Below, piece after piece: positions 1 to 6,225 of a DNA stretch of 8,438 nucleotides (within the stretch, counting starts at the first letter, position 1; the number at the start of each line of letters is the position of its first letter). Origin of the DNA: Oligoflexia bacterium. Lineage in GTDB: Bacteria > Bdellovibrionota > UBA1018 > CAIMNF01. The stretch covers positions 1 through 8,438 of the forward strand of contig CAIOKW010000164.1 of assembly GCA_903858975.1 (NCBI GenBank). Direction: 5' to 3'. Made by a program: the position numbers and the translations under genes. The notes beneath the pieces were generated by a model. That model was not told where the DNA came from and did no database searches. It worked only from the letters and a program-made list of their open reading frames with translations.

Positions 1-18
1 CGGATAGTTGTACCTGAC

Positions 19-37
19 CTAGACCCTCTTTGTCTAG
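19..37. repeat. Inverted repeat (6-bp stem, 7-nt loop) downstream of smpB
   Basis: The arms ctagac (19-24) and gtctag (32-37) are perfectly complementary around a 7-nt loop. The element lies 15 to 33 nt past the smpB stop. No T-run follows on either strand, so it is not a classical intrinsic terminator. It could be an mRNA 3'-end stem-loop or part of an element extending outside the window. The 7-nt loop does not carry the T before an anticodon expected in a tRNA anticodon arm. Confidence 0.4.
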
Positions 38-44
38 ATGCGGG

Positions 45-58
45 GCGCTATTTAGCGC
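45..58. repeat. Short palindrome overlapping the smpB stop codon
   Basis: The 14-bp stretch gcgctatttagcgc is self-complementary apart from its centre. On the minus strand it gives a 5-bp GCGCT/AGCGC stem with a 4-nt loop that holds most of the smpB TAA stop. With the neighbouring hairpin at 19-37 it forms a double stem-loop at the end of the long minus-strand gene run. A 3'-end or processing role is inferred; there is no U-tract. Confidence 0.35.
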
Positions 59-546
59 TTTCTTTTCATTGCCTGCTCAATTTCGCGGTTCTGAGTGCGC
101 TTCTTCTGATCCTGGCGCTTATCGCCCTTCTTTTTCCCCTTTGCCAGGGCGAGCTCCACCTTGACGCGACCCTTCAGAAAGTAGATCTTCGTGGGAATGA
201 TGGTTTTACCATCCTGGGTCGTTGCCCCAAATAATTTACGAATTTGGCTGGCATGGAGCAGGAGTTTTCGTCGACGACGGGGCTCATGATTCCAAATGTT
301 CCCGTGACTGTAAGGCCCGATGTGAAAATTAACGAGCCAAGCTTCAATGGTCGGTGCATTGAGCTCACCGCGCTTTTTGTGGGTGATTTCCACAAACGCA
401 TCTTTGAGATTCGGGCTCTGAGTTCGGATACTTTTGATTTCGGTTCCCTGAAGAACGACGCCTGCCTCAACAAACTCTTCCAAGAAGTAATCCGAACGGG
501 CTGTGGGATTCGTGGCAATGATCTTCTCTGCGGCGACTTCACTCAT
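52..546 (-). CDS. smpB: SsrA-binding protein SmpB (trans-translation)
   Basis: SmpB binds tmRNA (SsrA) and delivers it with EF-Tu to ribosomes stalled on broken mRNA, in the cytoplasm. From the ATG at 546 the protein has 164 residues, close to the usual 150-160. Family signatures are visible: an N-terminal block with DYFLEEFVEAGVVLQGTE then IKSIR (about residues 19-41), the RRRRKLLLH block in the middle, and a lysine/arginine-rich C-terminal tail with GKKKGDKRQDQKKR that in the family inserts into the empty mRNA channel. A GTG five codons upstream (561) would also keep the frame, but the family homology begins after the ATG. The ATG overlaps the end of the DUF502 gene by 8 nt and has no strong Shine-Dalgarno, suggesting coupled translation. 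No tmRNA gene is recognisable in the 51 bases downstream. Confidence 0.96.
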   Translation of the reverse strand: MSEVAAEKIIATNPTARSDYFLEEFVEAGVVLQGTEIKSIRTQSPNLKDAFVEITHKKRGELNAPTIEAWLVNFHIGPYSHGNIWNHEPRRRRKLLLHASQIRKLFGATTQDGKTIIPTKIYFLKGRVKVELALAKGKKKGDKRQDQKKRTQNREIEQAMKRKR

Positions 547-1183
547 GGGGTACCGCCACACCGAGACTGAGGATCAGCTTAAAGGCTTCATCCACTCGAA
601 GACCACTTTCCATCACATCTGATTCTCGGACCATGAGATGAAAGCCTGCCGTAGGATTAGGAACAGTGGGAACAAAAATACTGATACATCCCGGCGGAAG
701 ACCTTTAAAGGCAGCTTGGCCAGTGACAAACGCCACCGCCCACACCTCTTTCCGCGGATATTCGACAAAGACCACACGACTAAATTGTTTTCCACCGTTA
801 CTAGAGACCGCTGAGAAGAGCTGACTGAGTGATGAGTAGATCGCGCCAAAAAATGGAATTTTTTCGATTCCTTCTTTCAGCCATTCAAAAACTTTCTTTC
901 CGAAATAGAGGCGAGAGAAAAAACCAACTCCCGAAACGATCATGACGCCGACCAGTAAGACGCCAATCATTAAAAGCACCCGGATGGCGCCGGCAATGTC
1001 ACTCGCAGGATTATTGAAGAAGATCCGAAAGGGAACATCCTCCATCCAACTCATGATTCCACCAAAGATCCATTGGAAGACAACGCTCACAATGAGAATG
1101 GGAGCCAAGACTAAAAGTCCGGCAAGAAAATGGTCCTTGGCAATCAGGAGTAGTTTCTTAATTTTTAAACGGAATGGCGACAC
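539..1183 (-). CDS. DUF502 family inner-membrane protein
   Basis: The 214-residue protein has a basic N-terminus and two hydrophobic segments (about residues 20-44 and 62-92) followed by a soluble C-terminal domain. The layout and conserved stretches, such as HFLAGLLVLAPI at the first helix, IPFFGAIYSS (109-118) and FVPTVPNPTAGF (170-181), match the DUF502 family of uncharacterised membrane proteins; its biochemical role is unknown to me. I chose the GTG at 1183 because GGAGGAGG (1196-1189) lies exactly 5 nt upstream. An ATG at 1198 and another start at 1234 are possible but would give a longer N-terminus ahead of the basic segment and have poor ribosome-binding sites. The start overlaps the upstream barrel gene by 26 nt and the stop overlaps smpB by 8 nt, so it is embedded in a coupled operon. 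Confidence 0.88.
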   Translation of the reverse strand: MSPFRLKIKKLLLIAKDHFLAGLLVLAPILIVSVVFQWIFGGIMSWMEDVPFRIFFNNPASDIAGAIRVLLMIGVLLVGVMIVSGVGFFSRLYFGKKVFEWLKEGIEKIPFFGAIYSSLSQLFSAVSSNGGKQFSRVVFVEYPRKEVWAVAFVTGQAAFKGLPPGCISIFVPTVPNPTAGFHLMVRESDVMESGLRVDEAFKLILSLGVAVPHE

Positions 1184-2453
1184 TGAGGCCTCCTCCATAC
1201 AACCAACCCGATACTTGGTAACTTGGGCCACCAATCGAATTTGGATCTGATTTTACCACATTTTGAGCAACGAGACGAGAGACTCCTGCATGAATTCGCC
1301 ACTCCCAACCTCCTGCAGTGGGGTGAGTGTAGGCAAGTCTGAAATCATGTCGAGGGGGGTCAAGATAGTTTCCTACCCCTTTCGGGACATCTGAAAAAAT
1401 AGAATCTTTAAAACGATAGCCCAGCTGAACGGAGTCGTCTCCCCATGCAAAATCAAGAGCCCCTTCTGGAACCAGCAAATCCCGAGCGGTGAATTGAGGA
1501 CTCACCCCTGATGAAAAAGTAGAATTGCATCCAGCATTGTTATTACAATTCACCGGAATTGCCCCTTGGATCACGGCGGCCCTGGACTGGTAGCGACTCC
1601 AAAATTCATAGGAGGCACCATAGTGAAGCGTAAACAAACGAGTGACTTCCTGTTTTCCTTCGAACTCAAAACTCATCGGCTCAAAAAAAAGAGCGCTATT
1701 CGTAGTATATTTAAAATCAACACCCGCTGAAGTACTCGAGAAGATTCGCGCTCCGGCTTGCGTGCTTAAATCGAAACTCGCCTTATTTTCTCCGCGGTAA
1801 GTCAGGCTGTAGGAATCAAAAGCAATCGAGGCCTGAGGGATCAGGCTCGGCTTCACCTTAGCAGAGACTCGCTGATCCGAAACGGTTCCGGCTCCTGACT
1901 GTAAAAAAATAGTGGCAACAGAGTCTACTGAGAACCCAATATCTAATCCAATGCCAACTCGAAATCGGGGACTGAGATTCATTCCGCTCGTGAGCAAAAC
2001 CCGCGGTCGCTGAGACTCTGCTCGATAGAGCGCAAGTTCAGGCTGATAGATATTCCCGGTATCCATTTGGGCAAGACCATCTAAAGGCAAAAAAGTCTTC
2101 GCGGCCACGGTGAATCGATTCTCGGGGTCGAGAAGCATTTGCACGCGCAAGGTTTGCGCAAGGGTGTCTGGATAATTATTTTCGACCGACCCGAGCCTTG
2201 GCGTCACAACCGTTGAAGTACTCGGGTTTTCAACCACCACGTTTGAAATAGTTGGGATCGATGGATGAGAATACTCCACCCCGAGTTCAATCGTAATTGG
2301 ATGCGCTTTTGAAAGGAGCGCCGCCATGCTCGACGGGGTTTGAAGTTCACCTTCAAGAATACTCGCTTCACATGCCAAACTCACTGTCATAGCTACCCAT
2401 ACGGCAGCAAAAGTAACTAAGCGTGATTCCACAGTTTGATCCAATCTGCCCAC
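1158..2453 (-). CDS. Probable outer-membrane beta-barrel protein (possibly FadL/OmpP1-like)
   Basis: The protein has up to 431 residues with a hydrophobic export signal near the N-terminus (about residues 12-28) and a likely cleavage after CEA. The mature part is rich in alternating polar/hydrophobic strands with aromatic residues and Gly/Asn/Ser turns, and ends in a strand-like LSVAIPF close to the C-terminus, as expected for a barrel. The segment around VGNYLDPPRHDFRLAYTH (about residues 361-378) resembles the late-barrel region of FadL/OmpP1 transporters, but the N-terminal FadL hatch motif is not obvious, so family membership is tentative. The outermost start is GTG at 2453, overlapping rsmA by 37 nt; TTG at 2444 and GTG at 2432 are alternatives, and the last gives the cleanest signal peptide. 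SLAC in the signal region is a poor lipobox. A CNNNAGC pair of cysteines (near residues 303-309) could form a loop disulfide. Confidence 0.8.
   Translation of the reverse strand: MGRLDQTVESRLVTFAAVWVAMTVSLACEASILEGELQTPSSMAALLSKAHPITIELGVEYSHPSIPTISNVVVENPSTSTVVTPRLGSVENNYPDTLAQTLRVQMLLDPENRFTVAAKTFLPLDGLAQMDTGNIYQPELALYRAESQRPRVLLTSGMNLSPRFRVGIGLDIGFSVDSVATIFLQSGAGTVSDQRVSAKVKPSLIPQASIAFDSYSLTYRGENKASFDLSTQAGARIFSSTSAGVDFKYTTNSALFFEPMSFEFEGKQEVTRLFTLHYGASYEFWSRYQSRAAVIQGAIPVNCNNNAGCNSTFSSGVSPQFTARDLLVPEGALDFAWGDDSVQLGYRFKDSIFSDVPKGVGNYLDPPRHDFRLAYTHPTAGGWEWRIHAGVSRLVAQNVVKSDPNSIGGPSYQVSGWLYGGGLSVAIPFKN
1189..1196 (-). promoter_or_regulatory. Strong Shine-Dalgarno that decides the DUF502 start
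   Basis: GGAGGAGG on the minus strand, 5 nt before the GTG at 1183. It lies within the 3' end of the upstream barrel gene and is the best ribosome-binding site in the lower operon. It argues for GTG 1183 over the ATG at 1198, which directly overlaps the Shine-Dalgarno. Confidence 0.7.
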
Positions 2454-3211
2454 TCCAAGCTTTCCGCTCGATGAGTTGGATCCACACCGCTAGTCTCGAG
2501 CGCTTTTTGCCATCGGGTACCGTTGAAGTTTCCTTTAATCATTTTCCTTCGATGCTTAAACCCTTGCTTCAAGAGGTCATTGAAGGATTTTCGTGCTTCT
2601 TCATCCTTGAGGGGAATTAAAGGGGTCTCTCTTCTGATCATATGGACCACCTCAGACATGACTTTAGGTGGTGGTCGAAAGGCTTCAGGTTTCACGACAC
2701 ACAAGCGCTTCACTTCCCATTCATTTTGAATATAGAGCGACAAGCTTCCTCGGTCTGCGGTTGAGGCTTCTGCATAAAGCCTCTTGGCAACTTCCGCTTG
2801 AAACATGAGAACCATTTCTGAAATTTGAGAGGTTCGCTCAGCCAGTCGGACGACAATGGCGGTCCCTGCAGAATAAGGGAGGTTCGATACTACGACCATC
2901 TTGCCAAGTGCATCGAGAGATTCATCACTTTGATCAAGGAAGTCTCCCTTTAAGAAAGTATTCACTCGAGACTCACCCGACCAAAATTCGATCAGCTCAC
3001 GATCGCGCTCGGCTAGAAAAAAAGGCACATCAATGGGAAGGCGATTAAGAAGCGGGCGAGTGATCGCACCCTTACCCGGACCAACTTCCAGTAAGCCGCT
3101 CCCTGGATTGCGTTCAGCTGCCGTTAATGCTGCACTGACGATTTGCTCAATGACGCCTGGATCACTCAGGAAATGCTGCCCAAAGGCTTTTTGTTTATCA
3201 AAAGTTTTCAT
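2417..3211 (-). CDS. rsmA: 16S rRNA (adenine1518/1519-N6)-dimethyltransferase
   Basis: RsmA (KsgA) uses S-adenosylmethionine to dimethylate two adjacent adenines in the 3'-terminal hairpin of 16S rRNA during 30S maturation. The 264-residue length is typical. Visible motifs are FGQHFL (10-15), the SAM-binding EVGPGKG (42-48), the catalytic NLPY (110-113), the FQAEVAKRL block (137-145) and FRPPPKV (178-184). The residues after NLPY (SAGT) differ from the common NIST pattern but the motif is intact. The ATG lies 3 nt after the tsaD stop with only a weak GAG-type Shine-Dalgarno, so translation probably depends on coupling. Its 3' end overlaps the start of the barrel gene. Confidence 0.96.
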   Translation of the reverse strand: MKTFDKQKAFGQHFLSDPGVIEQIVSAALTAAERNPGSGLLEVGPGKGAITRPLLNRLPIDVPFFLAERDRELIEFWSGESRVNTFLKGDFLDQSDESLDALGKMVVVSNLPYSAGTAIVVRLAERTSQISEMVLMFQAEVAKRLYAEASTADRGSLSLYIQNEWEVKRLCVVKPEAFRPPPKVMSEVVHMIRRETPLIPLKDEEARKSFNDLLKQGFKHRRKMIKGNFNGTRWQKALETSGVDPTHRAESLEWADWIKLWNHA

Positions 3212-3214
3212 GAT

Positions 3215-4273
3215 TCAACTCTCTGCGATCGCAAATGCATTTAGCTTCAAGAAATCTTGAGACATAAGTCCATGCCCCTGAGAGAAGCGAATAGCCCCGG
3301 CTGCTGCAATCATCGCTGCATTATCAGTACAATATTGAAGATCCGGATAAAGAACAGGAACGGGAGACTCTTCCATCAAGCGCTGACGAAGCCTTGAATT
3401 GGCTGCGACCCCACCGACCACCACGATCGACTTCGCTTTCTTTTCCTTACAGAGAAGGGTTGCTTTGCGAAGAAGCGGATCCAAGATTGCTTCTTGCAAA
3501 CTTGCACACACATCAGGCAGTGCCTGAGCAAGAGAGCCTTCCATTTCTAAACGTTTAGCAAGAAGGAGAACCGCTGTCTTTAAACCACTAAAAGAGAAGT
3601 CATAGGAATCTCTCTGCTTTAAACCTCGTGGTAACTCAAAGGCATTTCGATCTCCTTTTTGAGCTTGTTCATCAATCCATTTTCCACCGGGATAAGGAAA
3701 ACCAAGGATCTTTGCTGTTTTATCAAACGCCTCCCCGGCGGCATCATCAATCGAATGTCCAATCAGAGAATCCTTCAGCATCGTGGGCTTCCAAAATGCT
3801 GGCGCTTCCTCGATGTAATGAAGATTGGTGTGTCCGCCTGAAACCATCAAGAAAATTGCGGGGAATTCGATTTTTGGAGTTCCTGTCTTTGGGCTAGTTA
3901 AAAAGGCACTCATGAGGTGACCTTCCAGGTGATGAACGGGAATCAGCGGTTTATGCTTTGCATACGCAATCGACTTAGCAGCGGTAACGCCCACCAAGAG
4001 CGCGCCAATGAGTCCTGGACGATTCGTCACTGCGATCGCGTCCACGTCATCGATTTCCATTTTTGCCTGAGCTAGCGCATCCCAAATCACGGGCTCAATT
4101 TGTTCCAGATGATTTCTTGAGGCCACTTCAGGCACAACTCCACCAAAGGGCTGATGAAGTTCGATCTGAGAGAAGGTACTGATGGATAGCGGCTTTAACA
4201 CTTCTTTTTCATGAAGAAGAATGGAGGCACTACATTCATCACACGATGTTTCTATTCCAAGTATAATACTCAT
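3215..4273 (-). CDS. tsaD: tRNA N6-threonylcarbamoyladenosine transferase subunit TsaD
   Basis: TsaD, with TsaB and TsaE, transfers the threonylcarbamoyl group from threonylcarbamoyl-AMP (made by TsaC) onto A37 of ANN-reading tRNAs (t6A). The 352-residue protein carries the ASKHA-fold signatures: GIETSCDE (6-13), the metal-binding HHLEGHL (114-120), VSGGHT (144-149), DDAAGEAFDK (176-185), GGVAANSRLR (287-296) and CTDNAAMIA (315-323), whose Asp completes the metal site. No key residue is missing. Its ATG overlaps the stop of the upstream gene as TAATG and has no Shine-Dalgarno, a classic reinitiation junction. No tsaB or tsaE is in the window. Confidence 0.97.
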   Translation of the reverse strand: MSIILGIETSCDECSASILLHEKEVLKPLSISTFSQIELHQPFGGVVPEVASRNHLEQIEPVIWDALAQAKMEIDDVDAIAVTNRPGLIGALLVGVTAAKSIAYAKHKPLIPVHHLEGHLMSAFLTSPKTGTPKIEFPAIFLMVSGGHTNLHYIEEAPAFWKPTMLKDSLIGHSIDDAAGEAFDKTAKILGFPYPGGKWIDEQAQKGDRNAFELPRGLKQRDSYDFSFSGLKTAVLLLAKRLEMEGSLAQALPDVCASLQEAILDPLLRKATLLCKEKKAKSIVVVGGVAANSRLRQRLMEESPVPVLYPDLQYCTDNAAMIAAAGAIRFSQGHGLMSQDFLKLNAFAIAES

Positions 4274-5232
4274 TATTTAGTTTTAGTTCGCTTCTTGGCG
4301 ATCTTTCCTTCGGCAGTCTTTGGAAACTTTTCCATCAAATCCGAATAGAAGGCCTTTGCATCATCACGTCTTCCCATCGCTTCGAAGCACTCTGCAATTC
4401 TGAGCAATGCTTTAGGATGAAAACTCGACTTTTGATACTTTTCAGGAAAGCGCGAGTAATCGACGATGGCCTTATTATACTGTTGCTTCTTAAAGTAACT
4501 CTCTCCACGAAGGTAAGTCGCCTCTTCTGCTTCTTTCCCTGACTCTGATGCTGAGAGCACTTGGGTGAAGTACATGATTGCCTCTTCGGAGTTATTGCTT
4601 GAAAAAGCATCTTTCCCAGCTTCAAACGGAGACTTCCCTTCGGGAAGTTTCGGAGTGTCTGGAGTTAAATCCTTCAATTGTTTTTCAAGGGCGACGATTC
4701 TTTCTTGAGACTTCTTGAGCTCATCGCCCTGAGCTTGCTCTTTTAACTGTTTTTCATGCTGCAGCTCTTCTGCAATTCCCGATACCCGCGCAAGCTCTGC
4801 ACGAAGTTCATCCACACCGTAGTTCGCTGTATCTGGTTTCAAAATCGGAGTTGCACTCGGTGCTACGGTCGGCAAAGCATACGGAGCTTGGACCATAGGA
4901 GTTGCACTCGCTACCGGAGTTGCCGTGGTGGTTGCTGCTGGAATGGGAGCGGGGATCACGACGATGGGAGTTGGAGCAGGAGTCGCAGCCGGAGTGGCAC
5001 TCGGAGCGGGAGCAAGCGGAGGAACGGGGGCCGGCGCAGGAGTGTTTGAAACCACCGGTGCAGGCACTTCAGTTTTCTTCTCTTTCGATCCCAAATCTTC
5101 GCTCTGTACCGTTTTTGTTTCGGATTCTTCAACAATCCCTCTTTGTTCATTCAGCTGTTCTCGGGTCGTCACACAAGACGAGAGCACTAAACAAGTCATC
5201 AAAAACACGAGAATTTTAGGGAAATGTTTCAT
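4273..5232 (-). CDS. CpoB/YbgF-like TPR lipoprotein with Pro/Ala-rich linker
   Basis: The 319-residue protein begins with a lipoprotein signal peptide ending in the lipobox LSSC (17-20). A Pro/Ala/Thr-rich low-complexity linker follows (about 56-133) with repeated SATP units, then a charged, coiled-coil-like helix (about 139-189), then three TPR-like repeats (about 200-312) with YFTQVLSAS, YFKKQQYNKAIVDYSRF and AECFEAMGRRDDAKAFYSDLMEKFP-type helices, as in CpoB/YbgF. In other bacteria CpoB is encoded next to pal and links Tol-Pal with peptidoglycan synthesis at division; here only the DUF4398-like gene separates it from pal, supporting that role. Typical CpoB is a soluble periplasmic protein with coiled coil and TPRs, so lipid anchoring and the long linker are unusual. 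The ATG is preceded by a close AGGGA; the stop overlaps tsaD by one base. Confidence 0.85.
   Translation of the reverse strand: MKHFPKILVFLMTCLVLSSCVTTREQLNEQRGIVEESETKTVQSEDLGSKEKKTEVPAPVVSNTPAPAPVPPLAPAPSATPAATPAPTPIVVIPAPIPAATTTATPVASATPMVQAPYALPTVAPSATPILKPDTANYGVDELRAELARVSGIAEELQHEKQLKEQAQGDELKKSQERIVALEKQLKDLTPDTPKLPEGKSPFEAGKDAFSSNNSEEAIMYFTQVLSASESGKEAEEATYLRGESYFKKQQYNKAIVDYSRFPEKYQKSSFHPKALLRIAECFEAMGRRDDAKAFYSDLMEKFPKTAEGKIAKKRTKTK
4834..5067 (-). repeat. Low-complexity Pro/Ala-coding repeat tract
   Basis: This part of the TPR lipoprotein gene encodes about 78 residues made almost wholly of Pro, Ala, Thr, Val and Ser. At the DNA level ggagttgcactcg occurs identically at 4847-4859 and 4898-4910, with a close variant at 4991-5003, each encoding Ser-Ala-Thr-Pro. 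The tract is likely to vary in length by slippage or recombination and probably forms an extended periplasmic tether. Confidence 0.75.
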
Positions 5233-5261
5233 GTCCCTAGCTTCTCATTTTTTGGGAAGTT

Positions 5262-5278
5262 TTCAAACCTAGTTTGAA
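5262..5278. repeat. Small palindrome at the stop of the DUF4398-like gene
   Basis: The arms ttcaaac and gtttgaa pair perfectly (7 bp) around a 3-nt loop that is the TAG stop codon read on the minus strand. No T-run follows, so termination is unlikely. It may simply be a weak mRNA hairpin at the gene junction, 30 nt before the next start. Confidence 0.3.
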
Positions 5279-5718
5279 GGGGAAGAAGGAGCCTGGGGAG
5301 CCGGCACTGTCACGCTCGGCTTTGAACCTTGGGAAGGAGCATCCGTGGGGGATGGAGTCGAAATAGGGGTCGGCTGATAGGAGGGGTCTGCGAGGGGATC
5401 CCCTGGAACCGTCTCACGTTTAGCGCCATTTTTAATGGCTTCAAACTCAGCGCGCTCAGCATAGCTGCGAGCTTCGTCGGCGAGCTTCTTTGCAATTTGG
5501 AAGTTTTTAAACCGGTATTCGTGACGCGCTGACTGCCCCACTTCATTCGCCATGCGGTAGAGTTCTGGCGCTAAGGTATCCGCATTGACTTCCTTGGCTG
5601 CTCGAATACTCACCTCCATGTTCGACATCTCTTGGGAGGGTCGAATGGCGGTGACGGAACAGCTGATTAAAAAAAAGGGGGCTACTATGAGCCCCCTTTT
5701 GAAATTCTTTTTCATCAT
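5269..5718 (-). CDS. Small DUF4398-like lipoprotein
   Basis: The 149-residue protein starts with a basic n-region and hydrophobic stretch ending in the lipobox LISC (17-20), so it should be lipidated and, lacking an Asp at +2, probably sent to the outer membrane. Residues about 33-95 form an alpha-helical segment rich in Ala/Glu/Lys/Arg, with the pattern ApelyrmA...A...f..AkkLAdeArsyAe typical of DUF4398 proteins, which are often found near OmpA/Pal-like genes. The last 45 residues are Pro/Ser-rich and disordered. Function is unknown; a Tol-Pal or peptidoglycan-linked role is inferred from neighbours. The start codon follows the pal TAA without a gap and no Shine-Dalgarno is visible (two tandem ATGs), implying reinitiation by ribosomes leaving pal. 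A perfect intrinsic terminator lies inside its signal-peptide codons. Confidence 0.85.
   Translation of the reverse strand: MMKKNFKRGLIVAPFFLISCSVTAIRPSQEMSNMEVSIRAAKEVNADTLAPELYRMANEVGQSARHEYRFKNFQIAKKLADEARSYAERAEFEAIKNGAKRETVPGDPLADPSYQPTPISTPSPTDAPSQGSKPSVTVPAPQAPSSPSN
5669..5700 (-). terminator. Intragenic Rho-independent terminator just downstream of pal
   Basis: Read on the minus strand, AAAAGGGGGCT (5700-5690) pairs perfectly with AGCCCCCTTTT (5683-5673) around the 6-nt loop CATAGT, and the 3' arm runs into 8 consecutive T (5676-5669). This has all parts of an intrinsic terminator: a GC core of five G-C pairs plus flanking pairs, short loop and U-tract. It starts 18 nt inside the DUF4398-like gene, within its hydrophobic signal-peptide codons. 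It is well placed to end pal transcripts. On the plus strand the stem is followed by only four T, so termination there would be weaker. Confidence 0.85.
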
Positions 5719-6195
5719 TTAGCGAGAAGTGATCGCGAAGTTCGCACGACGATTTTTCGCGTGTGCTTCATCAGTCATTCCGTTATCAATCGGCTTTTCT
5801 TTGCCGAAGCTGATTACAGAAACGCGCTCAGATGCAATTCCAAGGTCAGAGAGGAATTTTTTCACTGAATTAGCGCGTTTTTCACCCAAAGCTACATTGT
5901 ATTGAATTCCACCACGTTGATCGCAGTGACCTTCAACCTGAATCTTCAGAGACGCTTTATCCTTTAGGATTTGAGCATTAGCTTTCAAAATAGTTTTTGC
6001 TTCAGGATTCAGCGTATAAGCATCATAGCCAAAGTGAATGGTTTGAAGTCCCATTGCTTTTCCAGTGTCTGAATCTCCCATGTTTTGATCTGCATTTGCA
6101 GCAGAAGGAAGATTAGATTCGTCAGTCTTTGGCTTCTTAGAACATGCAGATACTGCGATCGTAGCAGCCAACATTAACATGACTAGTTTTTTCAT
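5719..6195 (-). CDS. pal: Peptidoglycan-associated lipoprotein Pal
   Basis: Pal is an outer-membrane lipoprotein whose OmpA-like domain binds diaminopimelate in peptidoglycan and which works with TolB/TolA in outer-membrane constriction and integrity. The 158-residue protein has a signal peptide with lipobox VSAC (15-18), a short flexible linker, and an OmpA_C domain from about residue 50: IHFGYDAYTL (53-62), EGHCDQRG (88-95), NVALGEKRAN (100-109) and KNRRANFAI (147-155). The Asp of the GHCDQRG motif and Arg107, which bind peptidoglycan in the family, are present. The start has a strong Shine-Dalgarno (GAGGAG, 6210-6205, 9 nt away). tolQRAB are not in the window, so pal is split from the usual tol cluster but keeps a CpoB-like gene two positions downstream. 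A terminator shortly after its stop suggests pal is expressed more strongly than the genes below. Confidence 0.97.
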   Translation of the reverse strand: MKKLVMLMLAATIAVSACSKKPKTDESNLPSAANADQNMGDSDTGKAMGLQTIHFGYDAYTLNPEAKTILKANAQILKDKASLKIQVEGHCDQRGGIQYNVALGEKRANSVKKFLSDLGIASERVSVISFGKEKPIDNGMTDEAHAKNRRANFAITSR

Positions 6196-6225
6196 TTATT
6201 TCGTCTCCTCAGTAGTTGTTACGGT

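Noticed and set aside
1..51. tRNA or tmRNA fragment next to smpB
   Set aside because: The 6-bp/7-nt hairpin lacks the conserved T before an anticodon, and no T-arm or tmRNA 5' consensus is present in the bases available.
244..570. 108-codon plus-strand open frame opposite smpB
   Set aside because: Antisense to a confidently identified gene, with no recognisable motifs.
2378..2383. Lipobox in the barrel protein signal (SLAC)
   Set aside because: Ser at -3 and Leu at -2 do not fit the lipobox pattern, and the mature protein looks like a beta-barrel, so type I cleavage is more likely.
4925..5272. 115-codon plus-strand open frame rich in Gly/Ala
   Set aside because: It is the antisense shadow of the Pro/Ala linker codons in the TPR lipoprotein gene; its bias follows from that repeat and it has no domain or ribosome-binding site.
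5262..5278. Terminator after the DUF4398-like gene
   Set aside because: The palindrome has a 3-nt loop and AT-rich stem, and is not followed by a T-run in the direction of transcription.
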